DNA of 40,195 bases from an uncultured Ignavibacteriales bacterium. Its GTDB lineage: Bacteria; Bacteroidota; Ignavibacteria; Ignavibacteriales; Ignavibacteriaceae. Each line of letters starts with the position of its first letter. Positions within the stretch are counted from its first letter, which is position 1. Shown here piece after piece: positions 26,173-34,402 of the stretch. The notes beneath the pieces were generated by a model. The model saw nothing but the letters and a program-made list of their open reading frames with translations. It had not been told where the DNA came from and ran no database searches. The DNA lies in the NCBI GenBank assembly GCA_903929035.1, contig CAIYTF010000157.1:1-40195 (forward strand). The letters run 5' to 3'. The translations under genes and the position numbers were made by a program.

Positions 26173-26730
26173 CTATTGAATGATGTATTTACTAAAATAT
26201 ACGCTGTTTATCTCTTCATCGGGCATACGCTCAACTATCATTTTCGAAATCTGCTCTTTAAGAGAATCGCGGTAAGCGTAAGTGTTCAACTCGCTCAAAG
26301 TCCTGCTTGAAAGAGTAGATATTACAATATCCTTAATCAGAACCTCTTTTTCCTTTAATTTCTTTGCTTCTTCATCAGTGGAAACACCAAATCCGACTGA
26401 AACGAGCATTAACCGCTGCCCATTAGTACCGGAAGGATTAATTATCAAATCATCGCAGGAATAAAAGAAATTGCTTTCCCCTTCATTCGAATTTTTCTTC
26501 TTTTTTGATTTTGTATGTTTAGTGGATTTAGCTTCGGTTTTAGTCTCAGTCTCAGTTTCTCCTTCAGCTGAAATCTTGGCTTCAAATCTGCTAAGCAGAA
26601 AATTACCGGTAATAAAATAAACTGCAATTAATTGAATAATAAAAATAGGCAGCCCGATAATGAGTACCTTCATATTCATCCCGCCCTTTTTTGCTTCAAC
26701 CGGTTCTCGGCTATCTATCTTTTCGTCCAT
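26173..26730 (-). CDS. fliL: Flagellar basal body-associated protein FliL
   Basis: 185 residues: short cytoplasmic N-terminus, one membrane helix (about 22-43, VLIIGLPIFIIQLIAVYFIT), a Lys/Glu-rich linker (KAKS/THTKSKKKKNSNEG region) and a periplasmic FliL domain ending in EEINSVYFSKYIIQ. FliL supports the stator units. It is the first gene of the fliLMNOPQR block and sits 36-51 bases downstream of a sigma-54 promoter. Confidence 0.9.
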   Translation of the reverse strand: MDEKIDSREPVEAKKGGMNMKVLIIGLPIFIIQLIAVYFITGNFLLSRFEAKISAEGETETETKTEAKSTKHTKSKKKKNSNEGESNFFYSCDDLIINPSGTNGQRLMLVSVGFGVSTDEEAKKLKEKEVLIKDIVISTLSSRTLSELNTYAYRDSLKEQISKMIVERMPDEEINSVYFSKYIIQ

Positions 26731-26765
26731 TATTCTTATAATTTTATTGATTCTGCAACTTTTCT

Positions 26766-26781
26766 TGCAATCAATGTGCCA
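26766..26781 (-). promoter_or_regulatory. Sigma-54 (RpoN) promoter of the flagellar operon
   Basis: On the minus strand the sequence is TGGCACATTGATTGCA: TGGCAC, five bases, TTGCA, with the exact GG to GC spacing of the -24/-12 consensus TGGCACG-N4-TTGC. The start of transcription would fall near 26755, about 25 bases before the fliL ATG at 26730. No promoter of this quality was seen elsewhere in the window. Confidence 0.8.
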
Positions 26782-26964
26782 TTATTAGGGAGGAAATTAA
26801 TTAATTAATTAACCGCGTGAAAAACCAATTATACAGTTAATTTTAGATAAGTAATAGTCAATTATTGAAATATCATAGAATATAACCGACACGGTATAAA
26901 AAAGAAAAATGAATAAACAGGTGTATTATGGCTAATATTATGCAAATAATTGGAGTAGGGGCGG

Positions 26965-27056
26965 TAAGGACTCGTTCAGAAATAACCTTAATAATTTCTC
27001 ACGCGAAGACGCTAAGATCGCAAATGTTAAATATTAGAAGTTGTAAAAGCCCTAAA
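26965..27056. repeat. Dispersed palindromic repeat family, copy 3
   Basis: The core is on the other strand from the other copies: aaggactcgttcagaaataac at 26966 onward, then tttctcacgcgaagacg and ctaagatcgc. A degenerate partner arm (ttgtaaaagccctaaaag) ends near 27056. The copy sits in the 383-base gap between fliL and the next gene. The rest of the gap holds the fliL promoter, an attaattaattaatt tract, and no convincing gene. Confidence 0.7.
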
Positions 27057-27113
27057 AGATGGGGAAGTACTTTATGAAAGAGGATGCTAAATTTTGCGGA
27101 TGAAATGCTGATG

Positions 27114-27821
27114 TTACATTTCCCCAAACTTAAAACTTTCAATCATAGCGAAAAATGCAAGCCGCAATTCTTTATATGACTGCTCTCCCTGCACGGACAT
27201 TTTTATCGAATAATCTTCATCGGATTCTGTCCGCGCGTAAACAATTTGGGTTACCTGATTTTCAATTATTTTTTCATCATCATAGTAGAGCGCGTACCTG
27301 CCCTTGTCTATTTTGTATTTATATAGTGCCGGATTAAATAAATATTTTTCCTTTACCTCGAAATGGATATAAGGAACCGCGCCGGTTGAAGAGCGCATAC
27401 CGAAGAAAGTAATAGCATCCAGTTTTCCGTTTTTCGGCTGGTCGGCAAACACCCATCCGGCAGGATACCGAATACGAACATTAAGCGACTTTTCGCTATA
27501 ATAATTTGCAAGCCCTGCAGTATCGTTGCCGCTAAAAGGATTTAGCGAGCCTCCTGCCTGCCTGTTCGCGGTACCATCATCATTTAAAGCATCTGCCTCT
27601 GCAAGCGGTTCAGATTGTTCAGAACTACTTTTTGGTGCTTCCGCCGTGGCGGAAACAGGCATTGAATACGATTCCACGCTAATACCCCGCGTGCCGGAAG
27701 AGAAAGAGGCTTGATGTAAAACTAAGTTTGGCAATAGCAGCATCAATATAACCAAAATATGGAGCGCGGCAGAAATCCACCATCCATAATACTTACGGAA
27801 AAAATATTCCGCGTTGGTCAC
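27114..27821 (-). CDS. Single-pass membrane protein with Ser/Ala-rich linker, function unknown
   Basis: 235 residues from a GTG that overlaps the upstream stop (GTGA). One N-terminal helix (ISAALHILVILMLLLPNLVL, about 17-36), an Ala/Ser/Glu-rich linker to about 100, and a C-terminal domain (SLNVRIRYPAGWVFADQP to FAMIESFKFG) that looks like the PsbP/DUF1795-type folds that follow a Tyr-Pro-x-Gly-Trp pattern. The layout resembles TonB proteins (N-terminal anchor, linker, periplasmic domain), but no TonB C-terminal motif is seen. It is coupled to the SWIM-like protein gene. Function unknown. Confidence 0.72.
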   Translation of the reverse strand: MTNAEYFFRKYYGWWISAALHILVILMLLLPNLVLHQASFSSGTRGISVESYSMPVSATAEAPKSSSEQSEPLAEADALNDDGTANRQAGGSLNPFSGNDTAGLANYYSEKSLNVRIRYPAGWVFADQPKNGKLDAITFFGMRSSTGAVPYIHFEVKEKYLFNPALYKYKIDKGRYALYYDDEKIIENQVTQIVYARTESDEDYSIKMSVQGEQSYKELRLAFFAMIESFKFGEM

Positions 27822-28384
27822 AGCGGAAGCCCTTTCTGTATAGAAAAGTTTGCAATAATAACCGGCTGTAATTTTTCTTTGTTTTTTGGGTCTAATCCAT
27901 AAGACCAGCGCGTAGTAACAATATTATAGCTGTAACGAATCCAGTGAAGGTCATTAATAAACACCTCCACCCAAGGAGAGTTTTCCCTGTAAGCAAACCA
28001 GTAGTCATCAGTTTCATTTATATAGTGTGCCAGCAATAATTCACCTGGGTATCGTGCAGATTCTGCAATCAATCGCGCCGGCTGATATTCTTTACCGCCG
28101 AATCGTTCTTTGAAATATTTTAATATATGATTGCACAATCGGCGCGCATCATTTTCAGGGTAGCATAAAAGAGAAAATTCATAATGAGTACAAGAACAAA
28201 CAGCTTTATAAGGATTAAATATAATTTCACCGCGATGGTATATCTTATCACACCACTCAGGCAAAGCTGTGAGGACTATACTTGCAGGCGGAAGGCTGCA
28301 AAGAAGTTTAAAGTCCGGCGGTACGGCATCCCGCAGGTCATCAAATACTTTTATCCTTTTTTCAGGTCGTGAACGTAAAATCAT
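27818..28384 (-). CDS. Protein with a SWIM-type zinc-finger motif
   Basis: 188 residues. Residues 63-86 fit the SWIM pattern CxCx(n)CxH: C63 and C65 in AVCSCTHYEF, C84 and H86 in RLCNHILKYF, with 18 residues between. SWIM fingers bind nucleic acid or protein and are common in SNF2-type helicases, MuDR-like transposases and stand-alone bacterial proteins. The C-terminal half (about 95-188) has a Trp/Tyr-rich beta pattern (YWFAYRENSPWVEVFINDLH, then WIRYSYNIVTTRW) with no known match. The stop overlaps the GTG of the membrane protein gene. By-eye motif recognition only, so moderate confidence in the finger. Confidence 0.55.
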   Translation of the reverse strand: MILRSRPEKRIKVFDDLRDAVPPDFKLLCSLPPASIVLTALPEWCDKIYHRGEIIFNPYKAVCSCTHYEFSLLCYPENDARRLCNHILKYFKERFGGKEYQPARLIAESARYPGELLLAHYINETDDYWFAYRENSPWVEVFINDLHWIRYSYNIVTTRWSYGLDPKNKEKLQPVIIANFSIQKGLPL

Positions 28385-28511
28385 TCTATTTAAGCGCGAC
28401 AGTAAATTAAAAAAGTAATTTACTCAAAATCTGCGCATCGTGCTAAGTAATTTTTTTTGTAATCGTGTAGAAAACATCGACCAAAGATTTGCAGGGGTTC
28501 TTTGTGCAAGA

Positions 28512-30233
28512 TCACGGAGCAATCTCTATATACTCCGAGCAAACATCCCCTGTAAAGATTATGAGCCAAGCTCTCAGGTTAGATATTGCTTTAATTTCTT
28601 CCGAAGCAAGATAGCCTTTCACCTGTTCTATTCCCGCTGTCCTGACTTCATCGCGTTTTCCCGCGTTTTCTTTTTTAATATATTTAATGTCGAAAAGGTG
28701 TTCATATTTTGGGCGGAAACGGTTTGTATGCAGGAACAATAAATCAGGGTATTTCTTGTTTGTTTCCGGTTCGCTTTTTATATAATACGACTTTGTCATA
28801 GAAATATAGGCGAAAAGAAGGAGTTTTATGTATTTCTCATCGAATTTAATATGATCGCGATTTGACAATTGTTTTAATATATTTTCCACTATTACGGTTA
28901 TCGGCGCGATATCGTTCATATTTGCCATAGATATTACGGCGTTTTTGATCTCTTGAGAATCGGCATCAATACTTTCGTTTTTCTTCAATAGATTCGCGAA
29001 GAAATCCCAATAGACTTCCTTTATCACGTAATTCGGTATTTCGAACGATAAATCTAAATCCAAAGGCTCTTTTATGGTAAGCAGCCCGTTGTAATAAAGC
29101 AGTGAAATAAAATCATCCACCGTGAAATCTCTTTCAAAGCTGTAAATTTGGGTTAATTTTGCATTATATATTCCCATCTCCAGTATGGTTTTTATCGCTT
29201 CCAAATTCTTATCGCGGTTTTGGATACTAATCAGATTATTGATCTTTGAAAAATCACTCACTACATTCGTATCGACCATCTCGCGCGGGTATTTGAAAGT
29301 TTCGGGATTGATTTCGGCAATAAACCTTAGCAGCATAGCTGGGTTATAAAGTTTTGTTTCGGCATCAGGGGAGAATAAACTGCCGTTATACCAAGCTGAC
29401 GCGTCTTTCATAATAGTATCGGCAGCGGCATCAGCGATACCCGGGAAAAGATCGTAAACCATTTGTTTTACTTCGGCAGCGGTGAAACCCGCCATTTCAT
29501 TAAACGCGGCTTTTCCAGAAATATTCGTTGCTATATTAAATCCGCTTGTCATAGAGTCTAAAGTCACCGGTGTCACTCCCGCGGCGAAAAACCTGCCTAT
29601 TATACCTTTCCCCGTATATAATTTAATCATCTCATAAAACTTCCTGACAAATCCGTTTTTTGAAACTATATCGGCGAAAGAAGTAAAATTAAACGAGAGA
29701 ATTTCGTTGGTGAAATGATCGTATTCATCGATTAGAACCATTATTTTTTGTTTCGTTTTGGGTGTTATTTTTGCCAAATAATAACTGAATGTGTTGGAGG
29801 GATAAACATTTTTCAACACTTCATCGAATTCATTTTTTTCGAGTAATTTATATTGGTCGTTAAACTCGATTAACGCTATTTTAATTTTGTCGTTAAATCC
29901 ATCCATAACATCTTCAATATTAGAAGTGTTAATGCCGGTGAAATCCAGGTTCATAACATAATAACTGTTTCGAGATTCTGTCGGATTTTTACCGGCGTAT
30001 AGTTCGCCGAACAAGGAATCGAATTCATTCTTGTATTGAATGCCGTAATAATAATTAAGAGTTGAAACCAACAATGATTTTCCGAATCTGCGCGGACGTA
30101 GAAAAAACAGGAAACTATTTTCATCGCTTTCTAATTTCTCAATGTAATTGGTTCTATCGACATAATACAATTTCTGTTGTATCAAGCTCCTGAAATCGGA
30201 AATACCGTAAGGTAATTTTATTTTGGTTTTCAT
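28512..30233 (-). CDS. AAA-ATPase-like / PD-(D/E)XK nuclease superfamily protein (DUF1703 type)
   Basis: 573 residues. The N-terminal AAA-ATPase-like domain starts PYGISDFRSLIQQKLYYVDR and has the Walker A form RPRRFGKS (residues 46-53) and Walker B KIMVLIDEYD near 165. The C-terminus has a PD-(D/E)XK-like core (KKYPDLLFL, then HLFDIKYIKK and EQVKGYL). Such genes occur in large, variable paralogue sets in Bacteroidota and other bacteria; their function is not established and defence or mobile roles have been suggested. The 127-base gap below it and 100-base gap above set it apart from neighbours, as expected of a moved gene. Confidence 0.87.
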   Translation of the reverse strand: MKTKIKLPYGISDFRSLIQQKLYYVDRTNYIEKLESDENSFLFFLRPRRFGKSLLVSTLNYYYGIQYKNEFDSLFGELYAGKNPTESRNSYYVMNLDFTGINTSNIEDVMDGFNDKIKIALIEFNDQYKLLEKNEFDEVLKNVYPSNTFSYYLAKITPKTKQKIMVLIDEYDHFTNEILSFNFTSFADIVSKNGFVRKFYEMIKLYTGKGIIGRFFAAGVTPVTLDSMTSGFNIATNISGKAAFNEMAGFTAAEVKQMVYDLFPGIADAAADTIMKDASAWYNGSLFSPDAETKLYNPAMLLRFIAEINPETFKYPREMVDTNVVSDFSKINNLISIQNRDKNLEAIKTILEMGIYNAKLTQIYSFERDFTVDDFISLLYYNGLLTIKEPLDLDLSFEIPNYVIKEVYWDFFANLLKKNESIDADSQEIKNAVISMANMNDIAPITVIVENILKQLSNRDHIKFDEKYIKLLLFAYISMTKSYYIKSEPETNKKYPDLLFLHTNRFRPKYEHLFDIKYIKKENAGKRDEVRTAGIEQVKGYLASEEIKAISNLRAWLIIFTGDVCSEYIEIAP

Positions 30234-30333
30234 TGTCGTGCCGAAACTTAATTTTGATGAAAAATAATATAAATCAAAAATACAAAATATTAATATCTTC
30301 CAAATCTATCTGGTTATTTATTGACCTAAATAG

Positions 30334-31284
30334 TTACGATTTTTGTTTTATGGAATAGTAACGATTAATAATAAATAAAACTATCCCAAAAAGAATTGCC
30401 AAACTCAGGAAACTCTTTGCAGCAAACTGAAACTCAGCAAGTGAAACCGGCGAAAAAGTCTCAAGTTCCTTTTCCTTATTCGAGGCAAGCAGAAAGACTG
30501 TAACCGCGAACATATTATTAAGAAAGTGGAGCAGCATACTCACGAATATTGAATCTGTCTTTATGATTGCATAGCCAAAATACAATCCCAGCGTGACAAG
30601 CGGGATAGTTGCAAACGGATTCATATGCAGAAGCCCAAAAACAATTGCAGTAATCAATGCACCCGCGTATTTTGAATATCTCAGCTCAAGTGATTTTTGC
30701 AGAAAACCTCTAAAAAATACTTCTTCACAGATTGCCGGAGTAATCGCGACAACGGCTATAATAATAATAACATCCAAGAAATTATTGGGGGTTAATATAC
30801 TTGAATAAACTCCCTGAACTTCAATATCAAGTTTAGACAAGTAATCTAACAGTTGTTTTACAGTCGAATTTCTATCAGCCAATAATTGAATACAGTAGTT
30901 TTGAAGTACCATAAAACTATTCAATAAAGGAATCAATACAAATAGCCCGATACTAAACACTCCAAAATCACGATACTCCGGCAGCCGAAAGCGAATGATA
31001 CGCGAAACATCTTTGAAGATATAAAGAGAGAGAGCTAAAGCAGGCAATAAGAAAAACCATAGTTGGTTAGCCATTTGTAATAGACGAACCGGAAGCCCCA
31101 TTGCATTTGACGGTTTGAATCCAAATATTAACAGGTGCAGAACTGACGCAACAACAATATTTAGAAAAAGCACTACCCCTAAACCAATGAACGCGGCTTT
31201 TAAAGGCGGATAACGCGGATTATTGATAGAAATCGGCTTTAAATTATTGCCGGTGTCCGGTGGATTACTGAAATCTTTGTTCAT
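30334..31284 (-). CDS. CPBP-family intramembrane glutamic protease (CAAX protease-like)
   Basis: 316 residues with about eight hydrophobic helices. The three ABI/CPBP motifs are present: EEVFFRGFLQ (catalytic glutamates, about 186-195), FGLLHMNPFA (about 215) and LLHFLNNMFA (about 251). Bacterial members are membrane proteases of mostly unknown substrate. It is the last gene of the envelope cluster, 7 bases after the DUF3108 gene. Confidence 0.9.
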   Translation of the reverse strand: MNKDFSNPPDTGNNLKPISINNPRYPPLKAAFIGLGVVLFLNIVVASVLHLLIFGFKPSNAMGLPVRLLQMANQLWFFLLPALALSLYIFKDVSRIIRFRLPEYRDFGVFSIGLFVLIPLLNSFMVLQNYCIQLLADRNSTVKQLLDYLSKLDIEVQGVYSSILTPNNFLDVIIIIAVVAITPAICEEVFFRGFLQKSLELRYSKYAGALITAIVFGLLHMNPFATIPLVTLGLYFGYAIIKTDSIFVSMLLHFLNNMFAVTVFLLASNKEKELETFSPVSLAEFQFAAKSFLSLAILFGIVLFIINRYYSIKQKS

Positions 31285-31291
31285 TCAGTTA

Positions 31292-32095
31292 CTATTTTTT
31301 GGAAGACAATGGTCCTGCAAGACCTTCATAAGCTGTCAGTTCAGCATCAATAGAACCAATAATTATTTTTGTTTTGACCTTCACGGGCATTTTTATTTTA
31401 TCATCGGTCATCCAAATAAAAATTGAACCTTCAGTTTTAAAAAGTCCGCCTTCTTTTATAATTGGCTCAACAATCACGCAATCGAATGTGCCCGCGGAAA
31501 CAGTAACGCGTTCTTTGCCAACGTACCGCACATCAAGATCATACGTTTTATCTTTGTAAAAATTGTAGAGTTTAATACTTTCTCCAGTTTTCATTTTCGA
31601 ATAGTCGATAGTCCGTGCAAAATAAAAAGCTGAAACAATGTCATTTACATACTTTGGAATGGGGAACTCGCCTTCGGATGTTTTTGCTTTTAATTTTTTA
31701 TGGTCAAAAAAAGCCGAAAAATCTCTGCTGTATTTTCCTTCGCGAATATGCTGTTCAAACCGCCACGGAAAAAGCCCTTCAACATCCAAATATGTTTCAT
31801 ATCGATCGCGAACTTTAAATATCCAGTCAAAAGTTGGTACAGAGTTTACTTCAAACATAATATTGTAAACATTTCTGCCCAGCATTTTCTTAACTTTTGG
31901 AACACTCATAACCGCTATACCCGCGGTCACAAATCCATATTTCACTGCAAAAGTCAACTTTTCACCTTCGCGAAAAGATTTGTTATCAACTTTCCTATAA
32001 TCATCACCTCCCGGCGAAACCGCGGAAATCATTGATGATAGAAGTATTACAAATAAAACAATTATTTGAAAAAAATATTTTTTCATAAAATTCAT
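31292..32095 (-). CDS. Secreted DUF3108-family protein
   Basis: 267 residues with a signal peptide (FQIIVLFVILLSSMISAVSP, about 8-27). The mature protein has the DUF3108 pattern: FREGEKLTFAVKYGFVTAGI, DRYETYLDVEGLFPWRFEQ and RVTVSAGTFDCVIVEPI. DUF3108 proteins are periplasmic or outer-membrane beta-rich proteins of unknown role. The start is 2 bases after the GT9 stop; ATG 32095 fits AGGA about 10 bases upstream better than ATG 32086. Confidence 0.87.
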   Translation of the reverse strand: MNFMKKYFFQIIVLFVILLSSMISAVSPGGDDYRKVDNKSFREGEKLTFAVKYGFVTAGIAVMSVPKVKKMLGRNVYNIMFEVNSVPTFDWIFKVRDRYETYLDVEGLFPWRFEQHIREGKYSRDFSAFFDHKKLKAKTSEGEFPIPKYVNDIVSAFYFARTIDYSKMKTGESIKLYNFYKDKTYDLDVRYVGKERVTVSAGTFDCVIVEPIIKEGGLFKTEGSIFIWMTDDKIKMPVKVKTKIIIGSIDAELTAYEGLAGPLSSKK

Positions 32096-32097
32096 AT

Positions 32098-33120
32098 TTA
32101 CGCTTTCCTGATAATTTCTTCAATTATTTTTGCCGGCAAATCCATTTTAATCGTGTCCATACATTTTACTTTCAGACACTTTTCAACAGAACAATTCCCG
32201 CAATTGGTTTCCGGTTCAAACGTGTATGCATCTTTGGAATATGCGCCCCATCTTTCCTTAGAGCAGACTTTCACTTTTGGAAAAAAAGCGATTGTCGGTT
32301 TTCCAAGCGCGGCGGCAACGTGCAAAGGTCCTGTCGAATTAGAAACAAAAATAAAACATTTTTTTATTATTACCATCAATTCTTCCAATGATAATTCTCC
32401 TGCCAAATTTATTCCCTGAGAAACTGCACATACACGTTCGCAAATTGCCCTTTCATCAGTAGTACCGGTACAAATCACCGGAATATTCTCTTTCTGCATA
32501 CGCTCTGCAAGCTCAATGTATTTTCCAATGGGCAAATCAACCGCGCTTCCACCGCTGCCCGGGTGAATAATTAGGTACCTTTTTTCTTCGGAAAAATTTG
32601 CTGCTCTTAGAATTTTTTCAATTTTAAGAGACTGTTCAGGCACTGAAAGACCATAATTAACTATATTTGGCTCAAGCAGTACATCGCTGCCTATTATTGA
32701 TGCTGCCATTCTGGCATTATATTCTGCCTCGTGAAACTTTACATCACTTCGATGCTCAGAAACCCTTTTGTTGAAAAGAAACGAATACCATCTGTTGCCG
32801 GTTCCTATTCTAACAGGAATGCCGGACAATAAAACAGCAAGTGCAATGTTGAATTTTGGAGACACTACAAAGGCAATATCGAAGTGTTCTTTTTTTAATA
32901 GCTTCACTATTTCATTAATTTTAAGTCCGGGTTCAACTATCAGAACATTATCCGCAAATTTACAATTTGTTCCTATAGGAGCGGTATATTCTCTTAAAAT
33001 CATTGTAATACTTACTTCAGTAAATTTATTTTTAAGAATTCCTGCCAGTGGCAACGTGAGAACAACATCACCTAATCTGTCTAAGCGAATGACAGCAATT
33101 TTTTTGGGCTGTGATCTCAT
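32098..33120 (-). CDS. Glycosyltransferase family 9 (heptosyltransferase-like), second in the window
   Basis: 340 residues: N-terminus KKIAVIRLDRLGDVVLTLPL, donor-site region LIIHPGSGGSAVDLP near 180, and CFIFVSNSTGPLHVAAALGK near 265. A Cys cluster near the end (CGNCSVEKCLKVKC) parallels the other GT9. It overlaps the glycosylase gene upstream by 4 bases. Likely adds heptose or a related sugar to LPS or lipooligosaccharide. Confidence 0.92.
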   Translation of the reverse strand: MRSQPKKIAVIRLDRLGDVVLTLPLAGILKNKFTEVSITMILREYTAPIGTNCKFADNVLIVEPGLKINEIVKLLKKEHFDIAFVVSPKFNIALAVLLSGIPVRIGTGNRWYSFLFNKRVSEHRSDVKFHEAEYNARMAASIIGSDVLLEPNIVNYGLSVPEQSLKIEKILRAANFSEEKRYLIIHPGSGGSAVDLPIGKYIELAERMQKENIPVICTGTTDERAICERVCAVSQGINLAGELSLEELMVIIKKCFIFVSNSTGPLHVAAALGKPTIAFFPKVKVCSKERWGAYSKDAYTFEPETNCGNCSVEKCLKVKCMDTIKMDLPAKIIEEIIRKA

Positions 33121-33722
33121 TGCTTAAACGGGTGATTATCCCGTATAAAAAACCGCCAAGGATGTTCTTGTCCTTGTGATATACCTATACGTTGAGTAAT
33201 ATTGATTTGCAGGGAGTTAATTTTTTTAAATGGCAGCAAAGATATATTACCATCATCTACCGATGTATAATTATCTTCCTTGCCTATCCCGAATGCTTTT
33301 GTAAGTTTACCGGGCCCATTTGTCAGATTAACCATCTGCTTATTATTAATGGAATCAACAGTACCATACCTGTTTTTTATCAATAAGGGAATTCCTGCAA
33401 CCGGCTGAACAGCGCGTATTAAAACTGCTTCTCCTTCGTTTTTTTTCCCTGTCACGATATTTAAGCAGTAATGCGCTCCATACGTGAAATATACATATAT
33501 CACACCACCGGCTTCAAACATCGGCTTGTTGCGCTCCTTGATCCCTTTAAAAGCGTGAGATGCAGGGTCTTCATCACCTAAATAGGCTTCAGTTTCAATT
33601 ATCATTCCTGACATAAGTCCTTCGCTTCTTTGTACAGTAATGAGTTTTCCTAATAGTGAAGGAGCAACTAAAAGAGCACTTTTTTGAAAATACAGGGAGG
33701 ATAATGGTTTAGGAGGGTGCAT
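33117..33722 (-). CDS. 3-methyladenine DNA glycosylase, AAG/MPG family
   Basis: 201 residues, the size of bacterial AAG-family enzymes. The active-site segment IIETEAYLGDEDPASHAFKG carries the general-base Glu, followed by MFEAGGVIYVYFTYGAHYCL with the base-flipping Tyr region. It removes alkylated purines from DNA. It lies in an envelope gene run, coupled by 4 bases to the GT9 gene, which is an odd partner but probably just operon packing. Confidence 0.93.
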   Translation of the reverse strand: MHPPKPLSSLYFQKSALLVAPSLLGKLITVQRSEGLMSGMIIETEAYLGDEDPASHAFKGIKERNKPMFEAGGVIYVYFTYGAHYCLNIVTGKKNEGEAVLIRAVQPVAGIPLLIKNRYGTVDSINNKQMVNLTNGPGKLTKAFGIGKEDNYTSVDDGNISLLPFKKINSLQINITQRIGISQGQEHPWRFFIRDNHPFKQ

Positions 33723-33733
33723 CCGATATTAGG

Positions 33734-34399
33734 TCAATTTATCAAACGCTGTTCAAGCTCCTTGATTACCGCGCTAAATTCACTTTTTCGCCGCGGAAAT
33801 TTGAGGATGAGAAGGCGATAGACAGAAACAGCTTCTGTTAATTTTCCTTGAGCCGTATATATTTTTGCTAATGTTTCAGAAACTATGTGATTGTCATCTT
33901 CATCACTACTATGACCTGTATCATAAAGATCTTCTTCAACTACTTCAATTTTAGCGTTTGAAATTTTCCTTGCAAGTTCTGCTAAATCATCCGATTCATC
34001 CAATTCGCTGTTTTCATCGGTTTGCAAAGGCACCGATTCTTCCACGTGAGTTGCCCGTTTACTTTGGGAAAACGGGGATCTCATTTTTTTATAGGATTCA
34101 ATTTCTTTCAAAAATGAATTATAGGATTTTTCTGAATCAATTATTTCTGCAGCAAAATGATAGTGTTTAAGAGCCTGATTATATAAACCCTTTAAGCTCA
34201 AAGCACGTCCCAACAAAATATGCGCGGTAGGATATTCAGGGAACGTATCTAATCCGCTTTGCAGAATAGATATAGATTCATCAAGATTGTTTAGTTCTAT
34301 TTCTTTATTTGCTCTACGAACAAACAATGGTGAACTTTTATCAAATTCATAAATCAGTTCTGCTTTTTCATCAAATGATCTTAAATCGTCTTTTAACAC
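33734..34399 (-). CDS. TPR-repeat protein
   Basis: 221 residues from a GTG with AAGG 6-7 bases upstream. TPR units near 20-100 (SPLFVRRANKEIELNNLDES; TAHILLGRALSLKGLYNQAL) and again near 170-215 (SETLAKIYTAQGKLTEAVSV), separated by an acidic linker. No signal peptide, so cytoplasmic. Likely a scaffold for a membrane enzyme of the cluster; it begins 3 bases after the GT2 stop. Confidence 0.8.
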   Translation of the reverse strand: MLKDDLRSFDEKAELIYEFDKSSPLFVRRANKEIELNNLDESISILQSGLDTFPEYPTAHILLGRALSLKGLYNQALKHYHFAAEIIDSEKSYNSFLKEIESYKKMRSPFSQSKRATHVEESVPLQTDENSELDESDDLAELARKISNAKIEVVEEDLYDTGHSSDEDDNHIVSETLAKIYTAQGKLTEAVSVYRLLILKFPRRKSEFSAVIKELEQRLIN

Positions 34400-34402
34400 A
34401 AC

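Noticed and set aside
26800-26820. attaattaattaatt tract near the fliL promoter as an operator or origin repeat
   Set aside because: Simple sequence in AT-rich DNA; no second copy or known binding site.
26928-27077. Plus-strand small ORF starting MANIMQIIGVGAV with AGG upstream
   Set aside because: Most of it (RTRSEITLIISHAKTLRSQ) is repeat copy 3 read in frame; a genuine gene cannot be excluded but is not supported.
27031-27083. Plus-strand fragment ending VVKALKDGEVLYERGC, reminiscent of a nucleotidyltransferase/HEPN tail
   Set aside because: Only about 20 codons are open and there is no recognisable remainder of a gene.
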